Notes: a model not told the origin generated them from the letters alone. Shown: positions 8,017 through 16,214, numbered from the stretch's first letter. The stretch is DNA of 64,000 nucleotides from Salinicoccus carnicancri Crm (GCF_000330705.1 NZ_ANAM01000001.1:558001-622000), one strand, 5' to 3'. Program-made: numbers and translations.

Positions 8017-8625
8017 ATGATTACGATAGATCATATGCATTTTGAGGTCATTGAGAACTACAGGGACGCATTCGACCCGGAGCAGTTCCGGGATAAATAC
8101 AGCGAAGTTCTTAACAAATATGATTATATCGTCGGGGACATCGGCTACGAAAAGCTGAGGCTGGCCGGCTTTTTCAGGGATGACAAGGCGAAAGCCGACC
8201 GTGACAAGAAATTCAGTGCCATCCAGGATTACCTGTATGAATACTGTAACTTCGGATGCGCCTATTTCGTGCTGAGAAAAGTGCCGAAGTCCGAAATCAA
8301 AGAGATGAAGGAACAGGGCAGATTCGAAGAGCCGGAAACAGGTGCAGAACCGGTGGCGGGGGAGGCCCCTGTTTCAGACCGTGAGGCATCCGGGGGGGAA
8401 GTGACGGATGCCGACAGGCCCGAAGGTGCCGGCGGTGAAGGTGCTGCATCCAGGGGGCGGAAGGAGGTCCCGCAAGACCAGGACAGAGGGAACAGGCAGC
8501 CCAGACGCAAAAAAACATCCCGCGGCAAAAAGAAGCCTGGACAGCAGAAAGGAAAGCAAAACAGCAGCCAGATGCCTTCGGGGAAAACACTGGCAGAACA
8601 TCAGTCACCCAAAAAACCGGATTAA
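8017..8625 (+). CDS. yutD: YutD family protein with long charged tail (DUF1027)
   Basis: A 202-residue protein whose first about 95 residues are the conserved YutD domain (ITIDHMHFEV...YDYIVGDIGYEKLRL...DYLYEYCNFGCAYFVLR). Its role is unknown. The remaining half is low-complexity: an acidic Glu/Gly-rich stretch and then a Lys/Arg-rich one (RRKKTSRGKKKPG), probably disordered. Bacillus YutD is about half this length. The ATG at 8017 has AAAGGTGAG seven bases upstream; an in-frame GTG at 8005 lies inside that site. It lies 4 bp behind lipA. Confidence 0.85.
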   Translation: MITIDHMHFEVIENYRDAFDPEQFRDKYSEVLNKYDYIVGDIGYEKLRLAGFFRDDKAKADRDKKFSAIQDYLYEYCNFGCAYFVLRKVPKSEIKEMKEQGRFEEPETGAEPVAGEAPVSDREASGGEVTDADRPEGAGGEGAASRGRKEVPQDQDRGNRQPRRKKTSRGKKKPGQQKGKQNSSQMPSGKTLAEHQSPKKPD

Positions 8626-8667
8626 GAGAAGCGGCGCCATGCAATTTCGCATGGCGCCGCTTCTCTT
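8626..8667. terminator. Bidirectional intrinsic terminator
   Basis: GAGAAGCGGCGCCATGC pairs perfectly with GCATGGCGCCGCTTCTC around a six-base loop, beginning on the base after the yutD stop. It can serve yutD and the convergent DUF3055 gene. Confidence 0.85.
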
Positions 8668-8729
8668 ATAGTCGTGCTTTCCGGGCATGGCGGAAGCCGG
8701 GGTGTGCGTCAGGAACACTCCAGACCGGC

Positions 8730-8996
8730 CTAGACGATTATCTCGTTCAGGAAACCTTCGACTTCCGCCGCTTCATCGTCACCGAGCCCGAGGATGTGGG
8801 CGATGTAGCCTTCCTCTTCCAGGTCATCGGGGCCGATGATGCCGAATCTGCTGCTCTGTGTATTGAGCACCAGGCTTTTGCCGAAGTAGCGGTCTGATTT
8901 TATTATTGCGAGGTCGTAGCGGCCGTGTTCGCCGACGAATCCGACGAATCGTGTCTGCGTGTCTTCTGTATCATCATATAGATAAAAGTCGATCAA
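8730..8996 (-). CDS. DUF3055 family small protein
   Basis: An 88-residue acidic soluble protein of the DUF3055 family, found next to lipA-yutD in staphylococci; its role is unknown. The start codon is TTG: GGAGG lies eight bases before it and no ATG is better placed. The C-terminal half (GPDDLEEEGYIAHILGLGDDEAAEVEGFL) is strongly acidic. It is transcribed convergently to yutD and divergently from yutE. Confidence 0.8.
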   Translation of the reverse strand: MIDFYLYDDTEDTQTRFVGFVGEHGRYDLAIIKSDRYFGKSLVLNTQSSRFGIIGPDDLEEEGYIAHILGLGDDEAAEVEGFLNEIIV

Positions 8997-9083
8997 AGAG
9001 TTCGCCTCCAGTTCAAGTATGTTTAAATTATGCTATCATATAATTATACTATACTAAAGAACACTGGAATAGGAGTGGCAGCA

Positions 9084-9515
9084 ATGTATTTCGTAGATAA
9101 AGAGGTGCTCCTCGGGCGCCTCGGATATATCGACGGTCTGACTGAAGAATACGGCCGGACCGAAGGCCTTGCGCTGGAGCGCGCCTCCCAGATGCTGATC
9201 GAAGCGGTGGTTGATGTGGGGAACATGATCATCGACGGGTTCATACTCCGCGATCCGGGAAGTTACCAGGATGTGATGGATATCATGGAGACTGAAGGTG
9301 TCATCCCCGCAGAAGATAATGAAAGGTTCAAGGCGACGTTCAGATGGCGCGTGGAGCTGACGCGCAATTATACTTCCATTGACCATGCCGGGATGAAGGG
9401 GGATTTCAAAGAAAATCTCTCGGCGTACCGCAACTTCAGGAAGAATGTCTATGCTTTCTTCGAGAATGAAGGCCAGGCGATCACTGCCTTCAAGGGGGAT
9501 CAGCACGATGTATAA
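9084..9515 (+). CDS. yutE: DUF86 / UPF0331 HEPN-like protein (YutE)
   Basis: A 143-residue all-helical protein of the DUF86 (HepT-like) group. In toxin members of this fold an RX4-6H motif cuts or modifies RNA; here RNYTSIDH (about residues 97-104) keeps Arg and His at RX6H spacing but lacks the usual tyrosine after the His. No MntA-type nucleotidyltransferase partner lies beside it, so a housekeeping role is more likely than a toxin-antitoxin pair. The ATG at 9084 has AGGAGTGG upstream; the frame opens earlier at 9030 without a site. The stop overlaps the yutF start. Confidence 0.8.
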   Translation: MYFVDKEVLLGRLGYIDGLTEEYGRTEGLALERASQMLIEAVVDVGNMIIDGFILRDPGSYQDVMDIMETEGVIPAEDNERFKATFRWRVELTRNYTSIDHAGMKGDFKENLSAYRNFRKNVYAFFENEGQAITAFKGDQHDV

Positions 9516-10269
9516 GGGCTATCTCATCGACCTTGACGGTACGATGTACAACGGAACGGCCGTCATTGACGGTGCTGTGGATTTTATTGACCGGCTTAAT
9601 AAAGAGAGCATCCCCTACGTGTTCCTGACGAACAATGCGACCAAGACGCAGGTGGAAGCGGCGCAGAAACTGCTGGATATGGGGTTTGACATCCAGCCCG
9701 AGACGCTCTATACGTCCTCGATGGCGACAGCAGCCTATCTCAGAGAGACGGCCCCGGGTGCGTCGGTCTATGTCATCGGCACAAAGGGTCTGAAAGGGAC
9801 GCTTGAAGCATCAGGTCTCACGGTCACTGACAGTGATGCGGACTATGTAGTGATGGGTCTCGATCCTGAGATCAACTACGAAAAGCTTTCGAAAGGGACG
9901 CTCATGATCAATGCCGGCGCCCGGTTCATTGCCACGAACCCGGACAAAAAGTTCCCGACTGAAAAAGGGTTCGTGCCGGGCAACGGTTCGCTTGTGTCCG
10001 TACTGACTGTTGCAACAGGCATCGAGCCTGTCATCATCGGCAAGCCGGAGGGCATCATACTGGAATCCGCAGTCTCTGAGCTGGGCCTGCCTAAAGAGGA
10101 CGTCCTCATGATCGGCGACAATTACGATACGGATATATTGACAGGGATCAACGGCGGAGTGGATACTTTACATGTCAATACGGGTGTCACCCCGAGAGAG
10201 GATGTGGAAGGGAAGACGCATCCGCCGACATATATGATTGATAACTTAAAGGAATGGAGTGTCGGATAG
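9508..10269 (+). CDS. yutF: HAD superfamily IIA phosphatase (YutF/NagD-like)
   Basis: A 253-residue haloacid-dehalogenase-type phosphatase. The nucleophile motif DLDGTMYNG stands at about residues 8-16, the second motif in VFLTNNAT, and the closing Asp pair in MIGDNYDTDI. The cap type and length match TIGR01457/NagD-like enzymes that act on small phosphate esters; the true substrate is unknown. The ATG overlaps the end of yutE by 8 bp and has AAGGGGGAT upstream, which implies translational coupling. Confidence 0.87.
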   Translation: MYKGYLIDLDGTMYNGTAVIDGAVDFIDRLNKESIPYVFLTNNATKTQVEAAQKLLDMGFDIQPETLYTSSMATAAYLRETAPGASVYVIGTKGLKGTLEASGLTVTDSDADYVVMGLDPEINYEKLSKGTLMINAGARFIATNPDKKFPTEKGFVPGNGSLVSVLTVATGIEPVIIGKPEGIILESAVSELGLPKEDVLMIGDNYDTDILTGINGGVDTLHVNTGVTPREDVEGKTHPPTYMIDNLKEWSVG

Positions 10270-11226
10270 TTGAAAAAGATAGTCATAACAAGAAACATCA
10301 ACCCTGATATTGTAGACAAGCTGCGTAAAGATTTCGAGGTGTCGGTCTGGGAAGAGGACCAGAAACCGATGCCGCGTGAAAAATTCCTTGAAGAGACGAG
10401 AGATGCCCATGCGGTGCTCACGATGCTGAGCGATAAAGTCGACGAAGAATTCCTGTCGAATGCGCCGGAGCTGAAGGTTGTTGCCAATCTTGCGGTGGGC
10501 TTTGACAACATAGACCTTGACGCAGCCCGGCGGCATGAGGTAGTGATCACCAACACACCGGACGTGCTCACCGAAACGACAGCCGAGCTCGCATTCACGC
10601 TGATGCTTGTTTCAGCACGCAAAGTGCTCGCGGCCAACAACGAGCTCATGGAAGGCAACTGGTCCGGCTGGAGTCCGTACCACATGGCCGGTACCGATGT
10701 CTTCGGCAAGACAGTCGGAATCTTCGGCATGGGCTCCATCGGCGCCGCCTTTGCAAGACGTCTCGCCGGATTCAGGTCGAACATCCTGTACCACAACAGA
10801 TCAGAATCAGAGGCGGCGAATGACCTCGGCGCGAAACTGGTCAGCTTCGATGAGCTGCTCAGCCAGTCGGACTTCGTACTGTGTGCAGCACCGCTGACTG
10901 AAGAGACGAAACACAAATTCGATGCGGAGGCCTTCGGCAAGATGAAGGATACGGCGCACTTCATCAACATCGGCCGCGGTGCCCATGTGGTCGAGGACGA
11001 TCTGGCGGAAGCCGTCAGCTCCGGAGTGATTGCCGGCGCAGCGCTTGATGTGTTTGAAAATGAACCGATCGGCGCGGATCATCAGTTCGTCGGGCTGGAC
11101 AACATGACGCTGCTGCCCCATATCGGCAGTGCGTCGGTTGCAACCCGCAACAACATGATGAACCTGTGCGTAAACAATATCATGGAGGTGCTGAACGGCG
11201 GCAGGCCGATCACACCGGTAGGATGA
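10270..11226 (+). CDS. D-isomer-specific 2-hydroxyacid dehydrogenase (glyoxylate/hydroxypyruvate reductase-like)
   Basis: A 318-residue NAD(P)-dependent oxidoreductase of the GyaR/GhrB type that interconverts a 2-keto acid and its D-2-hydroxy acid. The Rossmann motif GMGSIGAAFARR lies near residue 154, the catalytic Arg region in INIGRGAHV and the catalytic His in LLPHIGSA. The start is TTG directly behind the yutF stop, with GGAG about eleven bases upstream. It probably shares a transcript with yutE-yutF. Glycerate, hydroxypyruvate and glyoxylate are the likely substrates, without further resolution. Confidence 0.87.
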   Translation: MKKIVITRNINPDIVDKLRKDFEVSVWEEDQKPMPREKFLEETRDAHAVLTMLSDKVDEEFLSNAPELKVVANLAVGFDNIDLDAARRHEVVITNTPDVLTETTAELAFTLMLVSARKVLAANNELMEGNWSGWSPYHMAGTDVFGKTVGIFGMGSIGAAFARRLAGFRSNILYHNRSESEAANDLGAKLVSFDELLSQSDFVLCAAPLTEETKHKFDAEAFGKMKDTAHFINIGRGAHVVEDDLAEAVSSGVIAGAALDVFENEPIGADHQFVGLDNMTLLPHIGSASVATRNNMMNLCVNNIMEVLNGGRPITPVG

Positions 11227-11230
11227 AGAG

Positions 11231-11252
11231 GCCCCCGGTGGCGGGGGCTTTA
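11231..11252 (+). terminator. Intrinsic terminator
   Basis: GCCCCCG pairs with CGGGGGC around a four-base loop and runs into TTTAT, directly behind the dehydrogenase stop. Confidence 0.8.
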
Positions 11253-11263
11253 TTCAAAGATTA

Positions 11264-11317
11264 ATTGTCAACCTTTAATATAAAATAGTTAACAATAGGC
11301 CGTGGACGTGATATGAT
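11264..11317 (+). promoter_or_regulatory. Biotin (BirA) operator overlapping the bioY promoter
   Basis: ATTGTCAACC (11264-11273) and AGTTAACAAT (11287-11296) form an inverted repeat that matches the BirA half-site TTGTnAACC; the spacer is 13 bp, a little shorter than usual. TTAACA (11289-11294) inside the second half-site and TATGAT (11312-11317) form a promoter with a 17-bp spacer. Bound BirA-biotinyl-AMP would therefore cover the -35 box and repress bioY. Confidence 0.7.
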
Positions 11318-11329
11318 ATGGATATCATA
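11312..11329. repeat. Palindrome at the bioY -10 region
   Basis: TATGATAT and ATATCATA form a perfect 8-2-8 inverted repeat over the -10 box and probable start of transcription. It may be chance in an AT-rich promoter or a second operator; no known factor is assigned. Confidence 0.4.
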
Positions 11330-11349
11330 CATAAAAAGGGGTTCATCAT

Positions 11350-11889
11350 ATGAAGACGAAACATCTGATTTATGCTGCGTTGTTTGCAGCACTGATAGCA
11401 GTAGGGGCGCAGATCAGGATTCCGATCGGCCCGGTGCCTGTCACATTCCAGGTGCCGATGGTGCTGCTTGCGGGTTTCCTGCTCGGTCCGAAGCTCGCGG
11501 CGCTGAGCACAACCGTATACATGCTTGTGGGGCTCGCCGGGGTCCCGGTATTTGCAGGATCCGGAGGCATCGGTTCACTCGTGTCGCCGTCATTCGGCTT
11601 TGTCATCGGGTATATCCCGGCAGCATTCATCGCCGGTTTCGGTGCGGGGGATGACAAGGGGCTCGGGAAGACGGCAGCCTTCGGAATGCTGTCGCTTTTC
11701 GTCATCTATGTATCCGGATTCCTTTACTTCGTATTCATCATGAACCAGGTGATCGGCACGCCTGTCGGCCTTCGGGAAGCACTCATGCTGACCGTGGTGC
11801 CTTTTGTCATCAAGGATACGATCATCACCGTGCTTACGGCCATGTTCGGCAAAACGCTCCACAGGCGGGGGCTCAGGCCGGCAATATGA
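11350..11889 (+). CDS. bioY: Biotin transporter BioY (ECF S component)
   Basis: A 179-residue six-helix membrane protein that captures biotin; it normally works with a shared ECF energy module or alone at low rate. The conserved N-terminal block RIPIGPVPVTFQVPMVLLAG and the glycine-rich GLAGVPVFAGSGG and GFVIGYIPAAFIAG segments identify BioY. No biotin synthesis genes are nearby, so the cell probably scavenges the vitamin here. The BirA-type operator upstream independently supports the assignment. AAAAAGGGG precedes the start. Confidence 0.93.
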   Translation: MKTKHLIYAALFAALIAVGAQIRIPIGPVPVTFQVPMVLLAGFLLGPKLAALSTTVYMLVGLAGVPVFAGSGGIGSLVSPSFGFVIGYIPAAFIAGFGAGDDKGLGKTAAFGMLSLFVIYVSGFLYFVFIMNQVIGTPVGLREALMLTVVPFVIKDTIITVLTAMFGKTLHRRGLRPAI

Positions 11890-11891
11890 AA

Positions 11892-11925
11892 AAAGATCCT
11901 CCGGGCACTGCACCGGAGGATCTTT
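11892..11925. terminator. Bidirectional terminator between bioY and yuzD
   Basis: AAAGATCCTCCGG pairs with CCGGAGGATCTTT around an eight-base loop. The flanking A and T runs let it work for both convergent genes. Confidence 0.88.
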
Positions 11926-12237
11926 CTATGCCGTGTTGCTGTCCATCCACTTCTGTATCGGTTTCAGCTGGACGTAGCCGTCCTGCACGATTTCATCATT
12001 GATGGCGACGAGGGGGTAGAAAAGCTCGTCATCGTTGATGCGCCCGATGATTTCCTCATCGTAGTCAGACAGGTTTTCATCACGGTCCATATCGATATAG
12101 TTGAAGTGCAGGTCATGGTCCGGATACTTCCGTCCGAGCACTGCCTCGAGCCAGTCATACGTATCTTTTGAACCCGGCGCATTGACGCAGCTTGCACAGA
12201 TGACATCGCGGCCATAGACATTGACAACATATTTCAT
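11926..12237 (-). CDS. yuzD: DUF1462 family thioredoxin-like protein (YuzD)
   Basis: A 103-residue acidic protein of the DUF1462 family, which has a thioredoxin-like fold. A CASC motif (about residues 14-17) near the N terminus resembles a redox-active CXXC site. The start has AAAGGAGTAGTTTCAA upstream. It lies opposite yutI, which carries a CXXC Fe-S motif, a pairing conserved in Bacillus and Staphylococcus; this suggests but does not prove a role in Fe-S or thiol chemistry. Confidence 0.82.
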   Translation of the reverse strand: MKYVVNVYGRDVICASCVNAPGSKDTYDWLEAVLGRKYPDHDLHFNYIDMDRDENLSDYDEEIIGRINDDELFYPLVAINDEIVQDGYVQLKPIQKWMDSNTA

Positions 12238-12334
12238 TTGAAACTACTCCTTTCAGATGATGGATTTTTTCTTCTGTATCCATTATAATATAGATACAAG
12301 ATTTTGCGTAAGAATTGATAGGGAGTGAACTGTA

Positions 12335-12577
12335 ATGACAACTGGACAGGATACAATGTTTGAACAGGTTGATGACGTTTTAGATAAATTGCGCCCGTTT
12401 CTGCTTAGGGACGGTGGAGACTGCGAACTCGTGGATGTGGAGGACGGCATCGTGAAACTCCGCCTTCTCGGTGCATGCGGTACATGCCCGAGTTCCACAA
12501 TCACACTCAAAGCAGGCATCGAGCGTGCCCTGCTTGAAGAAGTTCCGGGCTTCGTCGAAGTCGAACAGGTTTTCTAG
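12335..12577 (+). CDS. yutI: NifU C-terminal-like Fe-S scaffold/carrier protein (YutI)
   Basis: An 80-residue protein consisting of a single NifU C-terminal domain. The cluster-binding motif CGTCPSST is at about residues 49-56, preceded by KLRLLGA. Proteins of this type receive Fe-S clusters and deliver them to apo-enzymes such as lipoyl synthase, whose gene lies 4 kb upstream. GGGAGTGAACTGTA precedes the ATG. It is a single-gene unit ended by its own terminator. Confidence 0.92.
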   Translation: MTTGQDTMFEQVDDVLDKLRPFLLRDGGDCELVDVEDGIVKLRLLGACGTCPSSTITLKAGIERALLEEVPGFVEVEQVF

Positions 12578-12599
12578 AATATCATTTTTGACATAACAA

Positions 12600-12633
12600 G
12601 AGCCCTCGGCAGAAACTGCCCGGGCTCTTTTCT
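12600..12633. terminator. Intrinsic terminator between yutI and yutJ
   Basis: GAGCCC..GGCAG pairs with CTGCC..GGGCTC around a short AAA loop and is followed by TTTTCTTT. It can serve both convergent genes. Confidence 0.8.
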
Positions 12634-12643
12634 TTACGTGTCT

Positions 12644-13705
12644 TCAATTATTTCCGAGTTTGTACATCCAGAGTACACCGCTTTTCAGCATGCGGGCAAT
12701 GCGCCCTGTGACCGTGCGTTCCTTGAGGTAGGCGAAGCCTTCCTTTGAACCGAGAGAGCCGAGTATCCCCTGCATTTTGATCTCGGGCATCTCTCCCGGC
12801 AGCTCCCTGCCTTTTAAGATGTCATCGATCACTTCGGCAATCTGCTCGGCCTGGCCTTCCGCCACCTGGGCGGAAGGTGCATGCTCAAGTGCCGCACAGT
12901 CACCGACGACGTAGACATTACGGTGGCCGGGGATCTGATGATACTGGTTGAGCTCCACCCGGCCGCCGGGTCCGAAGTCGGCCGGCAGGCTGCGCACGAC
13001 TTCTACGGGCTGCACACCTGCAGTCCAGATGCACATGTCGACATCATGGGAATCATTGTTGTTGTAGACTTTATCCGCTTCGACCTTGACGATGTTCGAG
13101 TTCGGTATGACTTCGACGTCATTCTCATCGAACCATCTTTTGACATAGGCGCTGAGGCGGGCGGGGTACATCGGCAGTATGCGTTCCCCGCGGTCGAAGA
13201 GTTTGATCCTGAGGTCACTCCGCGATTCGCGGAGTTCACTTGCGATTTCTATGCCGCTCAATCCGGCACCGACGATGCCGACTGCGGCATTCGGCTTGAG
13301 CTGGCCGATCTGTTCATATGTGGCGCGTGATTTCCTGAGTGTCTGGATGCTGAAAGTATACTCGGCTGCGCCGGGTACGCCGTGGTATTTGTCTTCACAG
13401 CCGAGGCCGATGATGAGTTTGTCGTAATCCAGGGAACCGTGTTCGAGAGTGACCCTGCCGTCCTCGATGTCAATCTCCCTGATCGTATCGAAAAGGACTT
13501 CGACCCTGTCATCATCAGGAAAGTCAACACGGACTTTCTTTTCGCTTTTAGTACCTGCAGCGAGCGCATAGTACTCGGTTTTAAGTCCGTGATATGGATT
13601 CATATCGACGAGGGTGATGCTATAGTTGGGTGGCAATTTTGGAAGCATGCGCTGGATGAAGCGCATGTTACCGTAGCCGCCGCCGAGGCAAACTATTTTC
13701 TTCAT
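12644..13705 (-). CDS. yutJ: NAD(P)/FAD-dependent oxidoreductase, type II NADH dehydrogenase-like (YutJ)
   Basis: A 353-residue two-dinucleotide-domain flavoprotein. The FAD site CLGGGYGNMRFIQ is at the N terminus, the NAD site AVGIVGAGLSGIEIA near the middle, and the FAD-closing YVVGDCAALEH near the C terminus. It is related to Ndh/YumB but shorter, and its start has AAGGCGG upstream. The electron acceptor is unknown. It stands opposite yuzB-yutM. A closer homologue of respiratory NDH-2 is encoded 0.9 kb downstream. Confidence 0.83.
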   Translation of the reverse strand: MKKIVCLGGGYGNMRFIQRMLPKLPPNYSITLVDMNPYHGLKTEYYALAAGTKSEKKVRVDFPDDDRVEVLFDTIREIDIEDGRVTLEHGSLDYDKLIIGLGCEDKYHGVPGAAEYTFSIQTLRKSRATYEQIGQLKPNAAVGIVGAGLSGIEIASELRESRSDLRIKLFDRGERILPMYPARLSAYVKRWFDENDVEVIPNSNIVKVEADKVYNNNDSHDVDMCIWTAGVQPVEVVRSLPADFGPGGRVELNQYHQIPGHRNVYVVGDCAALEHAPSAQVAEGQAEQIAEVIDDILKGRELPGEMPEIKMQGILGSLGSKEGFAYLKERTVTGRIARMLKSGVLWMYKLGNN

Positions 13706-13806
13706 ATCAGTACCGCCTTGTTTAGAAATTCTCTTATATACAGTATAATAGTTAAAGCCTTAAACTACAATGGAAGTTGTAATAATGCGTACGGGAGGTG
13801 ACCGCA

Positions 13807-14070
13807 ATGCTTACACTTGTAGAATTCTGTTCTTCGAATATGCTGAAGGGGACCGAAGAGGTGTACCGGACACTCGAGGAGGATCCGGGAATCGATGTTC
13901 TGGATTACGGATGCCTGGGCCACTGCGGTCTTTGCAGCAAGGCATTCTTCGTCCTGGTGGAGGGTAAGATCGTCAGTGCCACGACACCTGAAAAACTGCT
14001 TGAGAAGATATACAAAAGAATAGATAAATTGAAGATTGAACAGGAATCCTGGTTCGAAGATTTGAGTTAG
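13807..14070 (+). CDS. yuzB: YuzB family protein (DUF1450)
   Basis: An 87-residue protein of the DUF1450 family. It holds four cysteines, Cys in VEFCSS and three in YGCLGHCGLCSKAFF, in a ferredoxin- or thioredoxin-like arrangement that could bind a metal or cluster. GGGAGGTG lies five bases before the ATG at 13807; a GTG at 13798 within that site is less likely. It lies 44 bp before yutM and among Fe-S genes, which suggests but does not prove a redox role. Confidence 0.85.
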   Translation: MLTLVEFCSSNMLKGTEEVYRTLEEDPGIDVLDYGCLGHCGLCSKAFFVLVEGKIVSATTPEKLLEKIYKRIDKLKIEQESWFEDLS

Positions 14071-14114
14071 GGGGCCGGGTTGATATATAATGAACTAAAT
14101 GGAGGATTGATATT

Positions 14115-14471
14115 ATGGCAATTGAATTGACTGAAAGTGCAGCACACGAAGTCAAGGACATGCTCAAACAGAATGATATGCCGGATGGATTCCTCAGGTT
14201 CAAAGTCCAGGGCGGCGGATGCACAGGCCTGACTTACGGCATGGCGGCTGAGACAGAAAAACAGGAACGCGATGATGAATACGAATTCCACGGCGTCAGG
14301 GTCCTTGTTGATAAATATGATCTGCCGGTGATTGACGGTACTGTGATCGATTTCAAGCAGTCCCTCATGGGCGGCGGTTTTACAATTGATAATCCGAAGG
14401 CATCGCTCTCATGCGGATGTGGTTCATCATTCCGTACGAAAGAGGTTGCCGGACAGCCTGGGGATTGTTAA
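14115..14471 (+). CDS. yutM: HesB/IscA/SufA-type Fe-S cluster carrier (YutM)
   Basis: A 118-residue A-type carrier that transfers Fe-S clusters to target enzymes. The three cluster-ligating cysteines are in GGGCTGLTY (about residues 36-44) and in the CGCGSSF pair near residue 103, the standard C-X(63-65)-CXC pattern. ATGGAGGATTGATATT precedes the ATG. It follows yuzB and ends in a strong terminator. Confidence 0.92.
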   Translation: MAIELTESAAHEVKDMLKQNDMPDGFLRFKVQGGGCTGLTYGMAAETEKQERDDEYEFHGVRVLVDKYDLPVIDGTVIDFKQSLMGGGFTIDNPKASLSCGCGSSFRTKEVAGQPGDC

Positions 14472-14504
14472 TTATTCATCTTAAATGGCTTGAAATATGT
14501 GAAG

Positions 14505-14546
14505 AAAATCGCTAATATTAGTAGTGACTAATATTAGCGATTTTTA
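14505..14546 (+). terminator. Strong intrinsic terminator after yutM
   Basis: AAAATCGCTAATATTAG pairs perfectly with CTAATATTAGCGATTTT around a six-base loop, followed by T. Confidence 0.88.
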
Positions 14547-14602
14547 AGTATGGCGTAAAAATCACTAAACCACTATTAATCGGAGAGAAAAGGTGACATA
14601 TA

Positions 14603-15814
14603 ATGAGTTTTGAGCGAAAGAAAATCCTCGTGCTTGGTGCAGGATATGCAGGTCTTCAGGCAGTTTCCAAACTGCAGAAATCACTGGGCCATCAGGATGC
14701 GGACATCACACTCATCAACAAGAATGAATACCACTACGAAGCGACATGGCTCCATGAAACAGCAGCCGGAACAATCGATTGGGAAGACGGCGTATATCCG
14801 ATCAGCAAAGTCGTGGATGCGTCAAAAGTCAAGTTCATCCCCGCAGAAGTGACTGCGATCCACAAAGATGAAAAACGTGTGGAAACGAACCAGGGCGATT
14901 TTGAGTATGACATCCTCATCACTGCGCTCGGCTTTGAAAGTGAGACGTTCGGCATCGACGGCATGGCTGAACATGCACACTCCATCGTCAGCCCGCAGAC
15001 TGCACTTGCTGCGCGCCATGAAATCGAAAAGAACTTTGCCAACTACAAAACTTCGGGAGCTGACAAGGATATTGCCATTCTTGTAGGCGGCGCCGGCTTC
15101 ACCGGTGTCGAATTCCTCGGAGAACTTGTGGAGAGTGTTCCTGGGCTGTGCGAGAAATACGGCATCGATTACAGCAAAGTGAAGATTACATGTGTGGAAG
15201 CAGCTCCGTCCATGCTGCCGATGTTCCCTGAAGACCTGACGGACTATGCGGTCAAGTATCTTGAGGACCGCGGCGCCAAATTCATGATCGGCACACCGAT
15301 TGTGGCTGCAAACGAAGATGGCTTCGTCGTCAAGATCGATGATAAGGAACAGCAGCTTGAGGCGAGCAGTGTAATCTGGACTGCCGGCGTGCGCGGCAGC
15401 AGTCTGATGGAAGAGTCATTCGACGGTGTAAAACGCGGACGCATCATCGTGAAACCGGACCTTACGATCGAAGGCTATGAAGACATCTACGCAATCGGGG
15501 ATGTTTCAGCAGTGATGAACGGCGAAGGTGATGATGCACGTCCTTACCCGACAACTGCACAGATTGCGATGCAGGCCGGCGAACATGTGGCGAAGAACAT
15601 CGAGCTTACACTCAAAGGAGACAAGAAGGAACCATTCAGGTACGATGATAAAGGTACTGTATGCTCCCTTGGTTCCAAAGACGGTATCGGCATCGTCATG
15701 GGCCGTGAGATCAAAGGCAAGAAGGCTGCCTTCATGAAACGCGTCATCGATACGCGGGCGGTCTTCAAGATCGGCGGACCGATGCTTGCTTACTCCAAAG
15801 GTAAATTCCTGTAA
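14603..15814 (+). CDS. Type II NADH:quinone oxidoreductase (NDH-2, YumB-like)
   Basis: A 403-residue membrane-associated flavoprotein that passes electrons from NADH to menaquinone without pumping protons. The FAD motif [12 protein letters not shown] is at residues about 10-21, the NADH motif [15 protein letters not shown] at about 165, the second FAD motif YAIGDVSAV at about 300, and the quinone-site [10 protein letters not shown] follows. The C terminus has the mixed basic/hydrophobic segment that attaches NDH-2 to the membrane. AAAGGTGACATATA precedes the ATG. It is likely a main respiratory NADH dehydrogenase. Confidence 0.92.
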   Translation: MSFERKKILVLGAGYAGLQAVSKLQKSLGHQDADITLINKNEYHYEATWLHETAAGTIDWEDGVYPISKVVDASKVKFIPAEVTAIHKDEKRVETNQGDFEYDILITALGFESETFGIDGMAEHAHSIVSPQTALAARHEIEKNFANYKTSGADKDIAILVGGAGFTGVEFLGELVESVPGLCEKYGIDYSKVKITCVEAAPSMLPMFPEDLTDYAVKYLEDRGAKFMIGTPIVAANEDGFVVKIDDKEQQLEASSVIWTAGVRGSSLMEESFDGVKRGRIIVKPDLTIEGYEDIYAIGDVSAVMNGEGDDARPYPTTAQIAMQAGEHVAKNIELTLKGDKKEPFRYDDKGTVCSLGSKDGIGIVMGREIKGKKAAFMKRVIDTRAVFKIGGPMLAYSKGKFL

Positions 15815-15830
15815 TTCAAATGATAAGAGC

Positions 15831-15864
15831 GGCATGGGTATTGATTCAATGCCCATGCCTTTTT
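15831..15864 (+). terminator. Intrinsic terminator after the NDH-2 gene
   Basis: GGCATGGG pairs with CCCATGCC around a 13-base loop and is followed by TTTTT. Confidence 0.82.
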
Positions 15865-15884
15865 AATATGGAGGCAACATATTT

Positions 15885-16202
15885 ATGTCAATAGTTCAAC
15901 TGGTAATATCCATGCTTCTGTTCTTTGTCCTGTTCTACGGCATCAGCTTTTTATTGAACATGATTCTGAAAGTGACATGGCTCATGGTCGGGGTCTATCC
16001 ATTCATCGTACTTCTGATTGTAGACGGGATTTCGACCGCGGAATATTTTACGGATACAAAAGAGGCATTCAATACACTGCTCTCAAAATTTGCAAACCTT
16101 TACACTGCAGACATACTCATGCTCTCCGGCGGGCTTGTCGGCACGATACTTGCAGGGATGACGATACGCTATCTCCGCAAGGCCGGATATCAGATGTTCT
16201 AA
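15885..16202 (+). CDS. yuiB: YuiB-like small membrane protein
   Basis: A 105-residue protein with three predicted membrane helices (about residues 3-25, 30-50 and 75-95). It matches the YuiB family of Bacillales, which has no assigned function. ATGGAGGCAACATATTT precedes the ATG. It lies 12 bp upstream of pepA and between NDH-2 and pepA, as in Bacillus yumB-yuiB-yuiE, so family and context agree. Confidence 0.75.
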   Translation: MSIVQLVISMLLFFVLFYGISFLLNMILKVTWLMVGVYPFIVLLIVDGISTAEYFTDTKEAFNTLLSKFANLYTADILMLSGGLVGTILAGMTIRYLRKAGYQMF

Positions 16203-16214
16203 GGGGGAATAACC

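Noticed and set aside
9084-9515. yutE as half of a HepT/MntA toxin-antitoxin system
   Set aside because: No nucleotidyltransferase partner gene is adjacent, and the gene is embedded in a conserved housekeeping order.
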